Positions 51,201 to 59,198 of a DNA stretch of 64,000 nucleotides are shown here, piece by piece. The notes under the pieces were generated by a model that was not told where the DNA came from, did no database searches, and worked only from the letters and a program-made list of their open reading frames with translations. Numbering within the stretch: the stretch's first letter is position 1; each line of letters starts with the position of its first letter. A program made the position numbers and the translations under genes. The DNA is from Rarobacter faecitabidus (GTDB taxonomy: Bacteria; Actinomycetota; Actinomycetes; Actinomycetales; Cellulomonadaceae): contig NZ_VFOS01000001.1 of NCBI RefSeq assembly GCF_006716265.1, positions 1,178,001-1,242,000 of the forward strand. The letters are read 5' to 3'.

Positions 51201-51814
51201 TCGATGTCGATTCCGTGGTCCATCAGCTCGACGTAGAAGTTCTCCTTGCCGAAGATGTCCTGGAACTCGCCGGCGGCGCGGACCGCCTCGTCCCACTGGC
51301 CGAGCCGTAGGCGGGTCTGCACCTCGCCGGAGGGGCATCCCGTCGACGCGATCAGGCCCCTGGAGTACGTCTGCAGCAATTCACGGTCGGCGCGCGGCCA
51401 CTTGCCCATCTGCCCGTCAAGGCTCGCGTGGGAGCCGAGGCGGAACAGGTTGTGCATACCCTCGTTGTTCTCGGCCCACATCGTCATGTGCGTGTAGGCG
51501 CCGCGCGCGGAGACGTCGTCGTCCCGGTTGTCTCCCGGGCCGCCCCACTGGACGCGGGTTCTATCGTGCCTGCTGGTGCCCGGGGTCAGGTAGGCCTCGA
51601 GGCCGATGATCGGCTTGATACCGGCCGCAGTCGCCTTCTTCCAGAACTCGAACGCCCCGAACAGGTAGCCGTGATCCGTCATCGCGACGGCCTTCTGCTC
51701 CTGGCGGGCGACCTCCGCGATCAGGTCCCCGATTCGCGCCGCGCCATCCAGCATCGAGTACTCGGTGTGGACGTGGAGATGGACGAAGTCGCTCGGCGCT
51801 GGCATGGTCACCAT
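48257..51814 (-). CDS. dnaE: DNA polymerase III alpha subunit
   Basis: An 1185-residue replicative polymerase of the DnaE1 type. The N-terminal PHP domain (HLHVHTEYSMLDG, MTDHGYLFGAFEF) keeps its metal-binding His residues, so PHP proofreading as in mycobacterial DnaE1 is plausible. The polymerase motif PDFDVDFDERRRGEV carries the catalytic Asp, followed by fingers, HhH, a beta-clamp-binding region and an OB fold near the C-terminus (QVKIAGLISQVQRKMSKKG). Start is ATG 51814 or the ATG at 51805. A 12-bp inverted repeat ends directly at ATG 51814. rluD lies upstream by 78 bases. Confidence 0.97.
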   Translation of the reverse strand: MVTMPAPSDFVHLHVHTEYSMLDGAARIGDLIAEVARQEQKAVAMTDHGYLFGAFEFWKKATAAGIKPIIGLEAYLTPGTSRHDRTRVQWGGPGDNRDDDVSARGAYTHMTMWAENNEGMHNLFRLGSHASLDGQMGKWPRADRELLQTYSRGLIASTGCPSGEVQTRLRLGQWDEAVRAAGEFQDIFGKENFYVELMDHGIDIERRTFRQLIELSKVIGAPLLTTNDLHYVKKEDAYSQEAMLAVNSGDPLTEPTKAQGGKRFAFDGEGYYVKSSQEMYALFPEFPEGCANTVELAERCEVTFDTNANYMPNFPCPPGEDETSWFIKEVETGLGLRYPGGIPQDVRKQAEYETDIIVQMGFPGYFLVVADFINWAKKNGIRVGPGRGSGAGSMAAYAMRITDLDPLQHGLIFERFLNPERVSMPDFDVDFDERRRGEVIRYVTEKYGEDRVSQIVTYGTIKTKQALKDSARLLGMPFAMGEKLTKALPPAIMGKDISLSGIFDSADKRYKEAGEFRALHTEDPDAQRVVELARGIEGLKRQWGVHAAGVIMSSHPLIDIIPIMRRPQDGAVITQFDYPTCESLGLIKMDFLGLRNLTILDDALDNIVRNGKDPLVLEDLALDDEETYALLARGETLGVFQLDGGPMRSLLKLMKPDNFEDISAVLALYRPGPMGVNSHTNYALRKNGLQAADPIHPELAEPLAEILGGTYGLIVYQEQVMAAAQKLAGFTLGQADVLRRAMGKKKKEELDKQQADFFAGMTAQGYSREAQETLWKVLESFADYAFNKAHTAAYGLVSYWTAYLKAHYPAEYMAALLTSTRGDKDKSAIYLSECRRMGITVLPPDVNESVGLFTAVGRDIRFGLSAVRNVGAQVVEELVAARTELGAYTSFNDFLDKVPAVVCNKRTIESLIKAGAFDSLGHGRRALVTVHEQAVDAVISVKRKEAEGQFDLFEDLGGDDGPGLAVVVPNVPEWHKKQLLAFEREMLGLYVSDHPLYGLEQVLARESDATIASLISDDERADGSQVKIAGLISQVQRKMSKKGEQFATVTVEDLDGSIDVMFFGDTYLAYSTALGEDQVVTVRGRLRRREDEVSMQAFELTLPDVTTIGDDSPLVLSVGYSRCTKPVVDELRDILRAYPGGSPVHMRLSQPGRTTVMKLEDGLRVERTADLYGSLKALLGPNCVA

Positions 51815-51897
51815 CCTAGTTGTCGGGCGGTGCCGAAGGGCTCAGTACGAGGGCGGGTGTCGGGGCCTCCCCGCGCGTCCGCCGGCCGACAACTAGG
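51815..51897 (-). repeat. 12-bp inverted repeat between rluD and dnaE
   Basis: Arms 51815-51826 and 51886-51897 are exact reverse complements (CCTAGTTGTCGG on plus) with 59 bases between. In the transcript the first arm covers the rluD stop and the second abuts the dnaE ATG at 51814. The interior also contains a GGGGAGGCCCC palindrome. Confidence 0.8.
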
Positions 51898-52816
51898 GCC
51901 GCAGTTGTTCCAGCACGCGCTCGAGTTCGGCCGGGTAGTCACTCGTCAGCCGCATCGGCTCCCCAGTTCGCGGGTGCGCGAAACCGAGCTCCACGGCGTG
52001 CAGCCACTGATGTTCGAGCCCGACTCGACGCCCGAACGTCGGATCAGCGCCATACGTCAGGTCGCCTACCAGCGGATGCTTGAGTGCCGCCATGTGGACC
52101 CGGATCTGATGAGTCCTGCCGGTCTCGAGGTGGACCTCGGCCAGGCAGGCGCCGGGCAACATCTCGATGACTTGATAGTGCGTGATCGAGGGCTTGCCAT
52201 CCGATGTCACGGCGAACTTGAAATCGCGGCCGGGGTGGCGCCCGATCGGCGCGTCAACAGTGCCGGCCATCGGTTCCAAGTGCCCCTGGGCTAGTGCGTG
52301 ATACACCTTCGTGACGGTGCGCTGCTTGAACGCTCGCTTCATCACGGAGTAGGCGAGCTCGGACTTGGCGACCATCATCAGTCCGGAGGTGCCGACGTCG
52401 AGCCGGTGCACGATCCCCTGCCGCTCCGGCGGACCAGAGGTGGCGATCCGGTAGCCCGCCCCGGCGAGGCCGGACAGCACAGTCGGGCCGGTCCATCCCG
52501 GTGAGGTGTGCGCGGCCACGCCGACGGGCTTGTTCACGACGACGATATCGTCGTCGTCGTACACGATGTCCATGCCCTCGATCGGCTCTGGTGCCGCGCC
52601 CACTTGCGTATCAGGCTCGGGCAGGTCGACCTCGAGCCATCCCCCTGCCGGTACCCGGTCGGATTTGCGCACCGAACGCCCGTCGAGGTTCACCCTCCCC
52701 TCGGCGATCAGTTCCACCGCGGCGGCGCGGGAGAATCCGAGCATGCGGCTCAGTGCCGTGTCGACGCGCTCTCCGGCGATGCCGTCGGGGATGTAGAGGC
52801 CACGCGCGGCGCTCAC
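51893..52816 (-). CDS. rluD: RluA-family 23S rRNA pseudouridine synthase
   Basis: A 307-residue enzyme with an N-terminal S4 domain ([20 protein letters not shown]) and a catalytic domain with [14 protein letters not shown], where Asp is the catalytic residue, and the later [11 protein letters not shown] and [10 protein letters not shown] motifs. RluD makes pseudouridines in helix 69 of 23S rRNA; position after lspA is the standard arrangement. GTG 52816 overlaps the lspA stop (GTGA). Confidence 0.93.
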   Translation of the reverse strand: MSAARGLYIPDGIAGERVDTALSRMLGFSRAAAVELIAEGRVNLDGRSVRKSDRVPAGGWLEVDLPEPDTQVGAAPEPIEGMDIVYDDDDIVVVNKPVGVAAHTSPGWTGPTVLSGLAGAGYRIATSGPPERQGIVHRLDVGTSGLMMVAKSELAYSVMKRAFKQRTVTKVYHALAQGHLEPMAGTVDAPIGRHPGRDFKFAVTSDGKPSITHYQVIEMLPGACLAEVHLETGRTHQIRVHMAALKHPLVGDLTYGADPTFGRRVGLEHQWLHAVELGFAHPRTGEPMRLTSDYPAELERVLEQLRP

Positions 52817-53394
52817 CTGACGTCCTCGTCGCTCGGCCGCCCCGGGCGCGGATCGGCCTGGCTTGTGGACGAGGCCGGAAGCGGCGCCGAGGACACGGAT
52901 TGCCGGGGCGTCTGCGCGTGCGGCGGGACGCCAGTAAGGTTCAGCCACACGACGTACACCGCCGCCCCCACGAGCGCTATGTCCGCCACGTTCCCGACGA
53001 ATACCTGATAGTCGATGAAGTCAACGACGTGCCCCTGGCCGAAACCCGGTGCGCGGAAGAATCTGTCAATGAGGTTTCCCACGGCGCCCCCCAGGATGAA
53101 CCCGAGCGCCCAGGCCCATCGTCGTGAGGTTACCCGCCGCGAATAGGCAATAACGGCTACGGTGATGGCCACCGCCAGGGAGGTCATGATCCAGGTACTG
53201 GACGCTCCGAGCGAAAGCGCCGCCCCGGGGTTGAGAACGAGCCGCAATCCGAGGAACCTGCCGAGGATCTCGATCGGTTCGGCGTTCGGGGTGAGGGTGG
53301 ACAGTGCCCACCACTTGGTGAGCTGGTCGATGAGGACCGTGACGGCGCCGACGGCACCAACGACGATCGGTACCGACTTGGCTGCTGGCTTCAA
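52813..53394 (-). CDS. lspA: Lipoprotein signal peptidase
   Basis: A 193-residue membrane aspartyl protease with four hydrophobic segments (about 9-27, 65-85, 93-112 and 133-152). The catalytic Asp pair lies in GNLIDRFFR and NVADIALVG. It removes signal peptides from diacylglyceryl prolipoproteins. A hydrophilic C-terminal tail of about 40 residues, rich in Pro and Ser, is longer than in E. coli. The start codon is TTG, immediately after the stop of the zinc-finger gene. Confidence 0.95.
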   Translation of the reverse strand: MKPAAKSVPIVVGAVGAVTVLIDQLTKWWALSTLTPNAEPIEILGRFLGLRLVLNPGAALSLGASSTWIMTSLAVAITVAVIAYSRRVTSRRWAWALGFILGGAVGNLIDRFFRAPGFGQGHVVDFIDYQVFVGNVADIALVGAAVYVVWLNLTGVPPHAQTPRQSVSSAPLPASSTSQADPRPGRPSDEDVR

Positions 53395-53871
53395 CTACCG
53401 ACGCTCCTCGCGCTGCTTGCAGGTGACGCACAGCGTGGCGCGCGGGAATGCCTGGAGGCGCGCCTTGCCGATTGCCTGGCCGCACTGTTCGCATTGGCCG
53501 TACGTCTTGTTGTCGATGCGCTCGAGCGCGCGGTTGTTCTGCGCCAGCAGGTCGCGCAGGTTGTTGATCATGGACAATTCGTGCTCACGCTCCAAGGCGG
53601 ACGAGCCGGAATCCGCCTGGTCGTCGCCCGCACCGTCGCCGGAGTTGCGCAGCAGCTCGCCGAGGAATCTGTCTGCGTCGTTGAGTTCGCCGGAGACACG
53701 CGCATTGGCCGTCAGCAGATCATCGGCGATCTTCTCGAGTTCCTCAGGCGTCCATGGCTTCTCGCCTTCGCGAACCACGAACTCCGCCGCGTCGGTGCGA
53801 AGGTGCGGGAATCGTTCCGCGGCAGTTGAACCGATCTGGCTTTCGCTAGTCGTCATCTTCGTCACTTTCAT
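53395..53871 (-). CDS. DksA/TraR-type zinc-finger protein
   Basis: A 158-residue protein with an acidic coiled-coil region (about 60-115) and a C-terminal four-Cys zinc finger CEQCGQAIG...CVTCK. The final helix KARLQAFPRATLCVTCKQR is the DksA-type signature (core PRATLCVTC). DksA proteins act through the secondary channel of RNA polymerase; actinobacterial members of this group are less studied. It sits between divIVA and lspA, its usual location. ATG 53871 is used; ATG 53856 is possible. lspA begins at the next base after its stop. Confidence 0.88.
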   Translation of the reverse strand: MKVTKMTTSESQIGSTAAERFPHLRTDAAEFVVREGEKPWTPEELEKIADDLLTANARVSGELNDADRFLGELLRNSGDGAGDDQADSGSSALEREHELSMINNLRDLLAQNNRALERIDNKTYGQCEQCGQAIGKARLQAFPRATLCVTCKQREERR

Positions 53872-53990
53872 CGTTCACGGGTTGGCACCATCCGCGCTAG
53901 TCCAATCACTCGGCGGTGGAGCACTCGGCTGTCGGCCTACACTACACGCTTTCGCGTCGATTGTGCGGCAAGGCTCCGACGGAATGCGAA

Positions 53991-54029
53991 AAGCGGTGCG
54001 GCACCATCGACGATGGTGCCGCACCGCTT
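53991..54029 (-). terminator. Strong terminator after divIVA
   Basis: A perfect inverted repeat, 19 bases each side of one central base (53991-54009 and 54011-54029), followed on the minus strand by a short T run (TTTT within CTTTTCGC). It lies 26 bases after the divIVA stop and ends the division transcript. Confidence 0.85.
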
Positions 54030-54055
54030 CGAAACGGTTGCGTTCAGCCGACCCG

Positions 54056-54799
54056 TCAGGCCGACGCGCCGGGCGTCCGCCCGTTCTGCAGCTGGCTGAG
54101 GAAGCCGTTGAGGGACGATTCGAGGCGGCCACGGTAGTCCCGCTCGAAGGCCTTCAGGTCTTCGATCTTGCCCTCGAGGACCCCGCGGTCGCGCTCCAGA
54201 TCCGAGAGGATCTGCGCGGACTTCGACTGCGCCTCTCCGACGATGCGTGCCGCGTCGGAGTTCGCTTCGGCGACGAGTCGCGCCGCCTCGTCCTGACCCT
54301 GGCGAACGTGATCGTCGTGAAGTTGCTGGGCCAGCGAGATGATCCCCGCAGCTGCCTCGGGCTCGGCTACCGGCGTGGCCGCGGTCGCAGCGTCGAGAGC
54401 GGCGGCCTTGTCGGCCAGTTCTTGTTCCTTGCTGGCCAGCTCTGATCGAAGGCTCTCGAGTTCGCCGCGGAGCGCGTCCGCCTCGCCCTGGGCGGAGTTC
54501 AGTGCGTCGGCGCTGATCGCGCTCGCTTCCACCTCAGAGGCACGGGCCGCTGCTGTGGCCGCCTGCTCGCGCGCTGCCGCGAGTTCGGCCTCGAGCGCCG
54601 CGATCTGCTCGCTGTTGTCCGGGGCGGCGGGGGCGCTACCGGCCTGTGCCTTCAGTTGCTCGTTCTCCGCGTAGAGATCGCGCAGCGTACCAAGCACCAG
54701 ATCAAGGAAGTCATCGACCTCTTCGACGTCGTAGCCGTCACGGAACTTCGTCGTCTGGAACGTCTTGTTAAGGACGTCTTCTGGTGTCAGTAGTTCCAT
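54056..54799 (-). CDS. divIVA: Polar growth and septum-site protein DivIVA (Wag31-like)
   Basis: A 247-residue coiled-coil protein. The N-terminal membrane-curvature domain is MELLTPEDVLNKTFQTTKFR and VEEVDDFLDLVLGTL. It is followed by an Ala/Pro linker, a long Ala/Glu coiled coil, and the conserved C-terminal block AARLVAEANSDAARIVGEA, DLERDRGVLEGKIEDL. In actinobacteria DivIVA marks poles and septa and recruits wall synthesis. ATG 54799 follows AGGTGAAACG; a longer open frame is rejected. A strong terminator follows. Confidence 0.95.
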   Translation of the reverse strand: MELLTPEDVLNKTFQTTKFRDGYDVEEVDDFLDLVLGTLRDLYAENEQLKAQAGSAPAAPDNSEQIAALEAELAAAREQAATAAARASEVEASAISADALNSAQGEADALRGELESLRSELASKEQELADKAAALDAATAATPVAEPEAAAGIISLAQQLHDDHVRQGQDEAARLVAEANSDAARIVGEAQSKSAQILSDLERDRGVLEGKIEDLKAFERDYRGRLESSLNGFLSQLQNGRTPGASA

Positions 54800-54945
54800 C
54801 GTTTCACCTCGAACAATTAGAGCGGATTGCGTGGCAAAGAACCACATGCTGGCACTACGTTAGCGGAATGATCGCAGTTGGCGCACCATGAGCGTGACCA
54901 AGCGCGAAATTCTCGCGATCTGAACACCCATGCTCACCTATTCGC

Positions 54946-55239
54946 TCAGGTGGCCGCAAGCACGGAACACACCTGCACGAGTATCGAGCATAGGAAGAAC
55001 ACGACGATAAAACTCAAGTCGAATTGTATCCGTCCCAGCGCAATGCTTGGGATCACCTTACGGGCGACCTTCAGCGGCGGGTCGGTGACGGTGTACGTGA
55101 TCTCAGCCACGAACAGTGCCACCCCGCGAGGGCGGAAGTCCCTGGCGAGAACCTGCACCCAACTCAGGCCCGCGCGTACCAGGAGGAGCAGAAGGAAGAC
55201 CATCAGCAGCCACGACAGTAGCCACCATACGACGTGCAT
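54946..55239 (-). CDS. YggT-family membrane protein
   Basis: A 97-residue protein with two hydrophobic segments (about 3-22 and 73-95) and a short loop holding PRGVALFVAEITYTVTDPPL and RKVIPSI, the YggT signature. The family is conserved between sepF and divIVA in actinobacteria and plant relatives are involved in membrane organisation. It lies 3 bases past the sepF stop, in one transcript. Exact role unknown. Confidence 0.9.
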   Translation of the reverse strand: MHVVWWLLSWLLMVFLLLLLVRAGLSWVQVLARDFRPRGVALFVAEITYTVTDPPLKVARKVIPSIALGRIQFDLSFIVVFFLCSILVQVCSVLAAT

Positions 55240-55242
55240 CGG

Positions 55243-55701
55243 CTAACTCTGGTTGTAGAAACCGGCGCGCGAACCCTCGCGGTTGGTTTGGTCTCCCGCG
55301 ATCTCGACAAAGGTCGGGGTCAGCAGGAACACCTTGGCCGTGACGCGCTCGATCGAGCCGCGAAGACCGAAGATGAGCCCGGCGGAGAAGTCGACGAGTC
55401 GCTTGGCATCGGCGTCGGTCATGTCGGACAGGTTGATGATGACGGGCGTGCCGGAGCGGAACGCTTCCCCGATCGCCCGCGCGTCGTTGTACGACCGGGG
55501 GTGAATCGTGGTGATCCGGCTCAGTTCACCCTGGGCGGGCGCCTCATGAACTGGGCGGATGGGCGTGACGGGCGCGTCGTATTCGCGCGCGTCGTCCTCG
55601 TAGTAACCGTCCACGTCGTCGTACTCCTGGAACTCCTGGTCATCACGTGCGTCACCAAGGCCCAAGTACTGCATGGTCTTGCGAAGTGCGCCTGAGGCCA
55701 T
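55243..55701 (-). CDS. sepF: Cell division protein SepF
   Basis: A 152-residue protein with an N-terminal amphipathic helix (MASGALRKTMQYLGLG), an acidic Tyr-rich linker (residues 20-70) and a C-terminal alpha/beta core with ARAIGEAFRSGTPVIINLSD (core GEAFRSGTPVI) and VDFSAGLIFGLRGSIERV. SepF links FtsZ to the membrane in bacteria lacking FtsA. ATG 55701 has GGAG about 7 bases ahead; the open frame extends further but without support. The linker is highly acidic. Confidence 0.95.
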   Translation of the reverse strand: MASGALRKTMQYLGLGDARDDQEFQEYDDVDGYYEDDAREYDAPVTPIRPVHEAPAQGELSRITTIHPRSYNDARAIGEAFRSGTPVIINLSDMTDADAKRLVDFSAGLIFGLRGSIERVTAKVFLLTPTFVEIAGDQTNREGSRAGFYNQS

Positions 55702-55810
55702 CACTGACTCCGTTCTCGCCGTCTGTTCATACCCGTGAGCGCCGTCTGCACCCACCTGCTCTGATCACACGCTAACGCGCTGGACTTGCCGCGTTCGGCC
55801 GACACGCCGA

Positions 55811-56548
55811 TCAGCGCTCCAGCGCGATGAAACCCGCGAATCTCCCTGTCGCCGAGCGCCCCTCGTGTGTCGCTCGGCGGTGCGAGTAGAAGCGATCGTC
55901 CTCATACGTGCAGATCCCCAGTGCCGTGACCGACGACACGCCGCCGGCGGTGAGCTGCGCCACTGCGGCGGCTGGCAGATCGAGCGCCGGTGTACCTTCG
56001 CGCGTATGTCCATACGCTGCCGGGGTCACGCGAGAGACATCGTCGCGCATGGCCTCGGGTACCTCGTAGCACCTTCCGCAGATCGCCGGACCCACCACAG
56101 CCGAGATGGACTCGGCGCCAGCAGTGCGCATCGCAGCCAGGCAGGAACCGATAATGCCCAACTGGATGCCTGCTCGCCCCGCATGCGCGACAGCCACGAC
56201 CGAGCGCTCTGCATCGGCAAGGATGATCGGGACGCAATCCGCGACCAACACGCCAAGGGCGAATGCGTCAGAACGAGTGATCGAGGCGTCGGCCTCGGGT
56301 TCCGCCAAGCCATCTTCGTCGCTGCCCAACTCGATGGCGATCGCCGAATGGATCTGCTTCATGTAACGCAGGGGCGCGCGGGTCGCGGCGGCGACTTCCG
56401 CTCGGTTCGCGGCGACGTTTTCCGGGGAATCGCCGACGTTGAGACCCAAGTTGAGAGAGTCGTACGGAAACGCGGAGCCGCCGCCGAATCTGGTCGTGAA
56501 TCCGGCAACGACACCGCTCAATGGAGCAGCTATCCAACCGGGCGCCAT
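55811..56548 (-). CDS. pgeF: YfiH/PgeF-family purine nucleoside phosphorylase (laccase-domain protein)
   Basis: A 245-residue enzyme of the former 'polyphenol oxidase' family, shown in relatives to phosphorolyse and deaminate purine nucleosides and, in E. coli, to edit peptidoglycan precursors. Zinc and active-site motifs are QIHSA (about residue 66), ADCVPI, AHAGRAG, and GPAICGRCYEV. Its ATG is 5 bases after ftsZ ends, so it is co-transcribed; this position is conserved in many actinobacteria. Confidence 0.92.
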   Translation of the reverse strand: MAPGWIAAPLSGVVAGFTTRFGGGSAFPYDSLNLGLNVGDSPENVAANRAEVAAATRAPLRYMKQIHSAIAIELGSDEDGLAEPEADASITRSDAFALGVLVADCVPIILADAERSVVAVAHAGRAGIQLGIIGSCLAAMRTAGAESISAVVGPAICGRCYEVPEAMRDDVSRVTPAAYGHTREGTPALDLPAAAVAQLTAGGVSSVTALGICTYEDDRFYSHRRATHEGRSATGRFAGFIALER

Positions 56549-56552
56549 GAAC

Positions 56553-57902
56553 TCACTTCAGGAAATCGGGCAGGTCCAGCTCATCCGAGACCTTAGGCCG
56601 CGACGGCTGCTCGTCGAAGATGTGAGGCAGCTCGATGGCACCGGTATGAGCCGATGTGGTGGGCGTTGCCTGCTGCGCCGTCACCGCCGGCGCCTCGCCG
56701 TTGCGCTCTTGCGCCGGCTGCCCACCGGTCTCGTCGATATCGTCTTCGAGCGGAACCACCGGACGCACTGTCGCGTGGGCTCCCGTCACGGGCGCCCGCT
56801 CGGCTGAGCGCCGCGAGCGGAACTCCTGCTGCTCGGGCTCCGGGGAGGGTGCAGCGGCCCGGGCAGCGGGCTGGGCCGCGATCGGCTGCTGTGGCGTGGC
56901 GGGCTGCGGGGCGTGGCTGGCGGAACGCGACGGCGATGGCAGGTCCGACGAATTGATCGGCTGGTCGAATCCCGCGGCGATTACCGTGACGCGCACCTCG
57001 TCCCCGAGTGCGTCGTCGATCACTGTACCGAAGATGATGTTGGCCTCGGGGTGCGCGGCCTCGTGCACCAGCCGGGCCGCCTCGTTGATCTCGAAGAGGC
57101 CGAGATCACTGCCGCCCTGGATCGACAGCAGCACGCCGTGGGCGCCGTCGATGCTCGCCTCGAGTAGGGGCGAGGATATCGCGAGTTCTGCGGCCTGCAC
57201 CGCTCGATCGTCACCGCGCGAGGCTCCGATGCCCATCAGCGCACTGCCGGCGCCCTGCATGACCGACTTGACGTCGGCGAAGTCGAGGTTGATGAGGCCG
57301 GGAGTGGTGATGAGATCAGTGATGCCCTGGACGCCGGAGAGCAGCACCTGGTCCGCCGAGTGGAACGCATCAAGCGCTGAGACGCTGCGATCGGACATCT
57401 GCAGCAAACGATCGTTCGGGATGACGATCAGGGTGTCGACCTCGTCGCGGAGCGCCTCGATGCCGGAATCGGCCTGCGTCGCTCGACGACGGCCCTCGAA
57501 GTTGAAGGGCCTGGTGACGACTCCGATGGTGAGCGCCCCGAGGTTGCGCGCGATGCGGGCGACGACGGGAGCACCGCCCGTTCCCGTACCGCCACCCTCG
57601 CCGGCCGTGACGAACACCATATCGGCGCCGCGCAGGACCTCGGCGATGTCGTCCTCGTTGTCCTCCGCCGCCTTTCGCCCGACCTCAGGGTCGGCACCCG
57701 CACCTAGGCCCCGGGTCAGTTCTCGCCCGACATCCAACTTGACGTCGGCGTCCGACATCAGCAGCGCCTGCGCGTCGGTGTTGATCGCGACGAATTCAAC
57801 ACCGCGCAATCCCACCTCGATCATGCGGTTCACGGCGTTGACGCCGCCGCCGCCGATGCCGACGACCTTAATGACTGCCAGGTAGTTCTGTGGATCGGCC
57901 AC
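56553..57902 (-). CDS. ftsZ: Cell division protein FtsZ
   Basis: A 449-residue tubulin-like GTPase forming the Z ring. The GTP signature is [10 protein letters not shown] (about residues 103-112), and the T7 loop [12 protein letters not shown] (about 200-211) has the catalytic Asp. After about residue 320 comes a disordered linker rich in Pro, Ala and Gln, and the C-terminal peptide LDLPDFLK binds SepF. The start is GTG 57902 with GAGGGG 7 bases ahead. A 140-base leader separates it from ftsQ and contains its own control region. Confidence 0.97.
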   Translation of the reverse strand: MADPQNYLAVIKVVGIGGGGVNAVNRMIEVGLRGVEFVAINTDAQALLMSDADVKLDVGRELTRGLGAGADPEVGRKAAEDNEDDIAEVLRGADMVFVTAGEGGGTGTGGAPVVARIARNLGALTIGVVTRPFNFEGRRRATQADSGIEALRDEVDTLIVIPNDRLLQMSDRSVSALDAFHSADQVLLSGVQGITDLITTPGLINLDFADVKSVMQGAGSALMGIGASRGDDRAVQAAELAISSPLLEASIDGAHGVLLSIQGGSDLGLFEINEAARLVHEAAHPEANIIFGTVIDDALGDEVRVTVIAAGFDQPINSSDLPSPSRSASHAPQPATPQQPIAAQPAARAAAPSPEPEQQEFRSRRSAERAPVTGAHATVRPVVPLEDDIDETGGQPAQERNGEAPAVTAQQATPTTSAHTGAIELPHIFDEQPSRPKVSDELDLPDFLK

Positions 57903-57924
57903 GACGGTACCCCTCGGTCTTCCT

Positions 57925-57945
57925 TAACCCTCTACTTGAAGGTTA
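57925..57945 (-). promoter_or_regulatory. Conserved-looking element upstream of ftsZ
   Basis: TAACC (57925-57929) and GGTTA (57941-57945) form an inverted repeat around CTCTACTTGAA, about 25 bases before the ftsZ start. I recall similar AT-richer TAACC...GGTTA blocks ahead of ftsZ in other actinobacteria, which may act as a promoter or RNA signal; that similarity is from memory. Confidence 0.35.
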
Positions 57946-58046
57946 TTGTTATGTCAGGTTCAACTGGTACCCAGACGCTAGGGGTCACGTGGCCGCTGAG
58001 CAACGACATCGGGCGCGTGTCGGAAACTTGACCTCCGCGTCGTCCC

Positions 58047-59198
58047 CTAGGACGTGATCGGCGCCGTCGGTGCCGACACGTCGAACTTCTTCACCTGCGC
58101 ATTGGCCTCGTCCGCCAGCAGCACTTCCAGCACGGCCGCCTTGAGTTTGTTGTTGGACGAGTCTCCCCAGTTGACCTCCGTATCACCCTTGAGCGTCAGC
58201 AGGATGTCGTCCTTGGTGCTGGCGCTCACGGATTTGAGCTGCGTGCTGAGATCCTCGGGGATGGCCTCGAGGACCACGAGCACGGACTCCAGCACATCGC
58301 TGTTGTCCTGACCTAGCGGGATGTCAATGACCGGCAGATCCTTGGGAACCTTCTTCGCCCGGCCGACCTGTACCGCCTCGGAGTCGAGCAGGACGTAGCT
58401 GCCGCTTGCAGACCCGTCCGCGACCGCCGCCACGGGCTGGCGAGCGTCGATGATGACTGCCAGGCCGCTCGGCCACTGCCTGCGCAGGGTGACGTCGCGA
58501 ACCCCGCGCACGTTCTTGATTTCGTTGCGCAGTGCCGTCGTGTTGAGTCGCGGCAACGGCGTCCCGATCTGACTGTCCACGAGTTCCGCCACGGCGGATT
58601 CGTCGACTGTCTGGGAAGCGCCCTCGATCGTCACGCGGTTGGCATCGAGCGCCAGCAACGGCGAGAAAAAGATGACCCACATGACCACGGCGAACAGCGC
58701 GACGCTGCCACCGATCCAGGACCATCGCCGCATGCGTCGCGCCCGCTCGATGCTGCGCTTCTCCGCCAGCCGAGCCTGCAATCCGGTCGAAACGACCGAC
58801 CGCGACTTGGCTCGCGCCTGCGCGCCGGTGAGCGGGCCGAGCACACCGGACTTCTGTTCCATCGCCCCGTCGGAGCTCTCGGGGGGCGGCGGCACGGCAG
58901 GCAGGTGCCGCTGCGAGGTCCCGGGATGGCTGGTCGCCGTCGAACTCTCCGTGCGCGGCTCGGTGCCCGCGCGCGCCCGCGTCGCGCGCGCCGCATCGTC
59001 GCGTGAGGTGGGCTTGCGAGCCGCATCGCCTTGCGCAGCAGTCGCGCCAGCCGTGCTTGACGACCCCCCATCGGACACGGGGCGACGCCCACGCTCCTGG
59101 GTGGCCGCGTCCGGCGCGGACGAGCGGCCCGCCGAGCGCTCGGGAGTTTTTGGCGGGGCGCGATCCGGTGCTGGTCGCGGCCGTGAGGGTGGCTTCAC
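58047..59198 (-). CDS. ftsQ: Cell division protein FtsQ
   Basis: A 383-residue bitopic membrane protein. The first 150 residues are a cytoplasmic disordered region rich in Pro, Ser, Arg and Ala. A single membrane helix spans about 158-178 (WIGGSVALFAVVMWVIFF), followed by the POTRA domain (VTIEGASQTVDESAVAEL) and the beta domain (VRDVTLRRQWPSGLAVII in part). It links FtsB/FtsL to the divisome. GTG 59198 overlaps the murC stop as GTGA. The cytoplasmic part is long compared with Gram-negative FtsQ but usual for actinobacteria. Confidence 0.93.
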   Translation of the reverse strand: MKPPSRPRPAPDRAPPKTPERSAGRSSAPDAATQERGRRPVSDGGSSSTAGATAAQGDAARKPTSRDDAARATRARAGTEPRTESSTATSHPGTSQRHLPAVPPPPESSDGAMEQKSGVLGPLTGAQARAKSRSVVSTGLQARLAEKRSIERARRMRRWSWIGGSVALFAVVMWVIFFSPLLALDANRVTIEGASQTVDESAVAELVDSQIGTPLPRLNTTALRNEIKNVRGVRDVTLRRQWPSGLAVIIDARQPVAAVADGSASGSYVLLDSEAVQVGRAKKVPKDLPVIDIPLGQDNSDVLESVLVVLEAIPEDLSTQLKSVSASTKDDILLTLKGDTEVNWGDSSNNKLKAAVLEVLLADEANAQVKKFDVSAPTAPITS

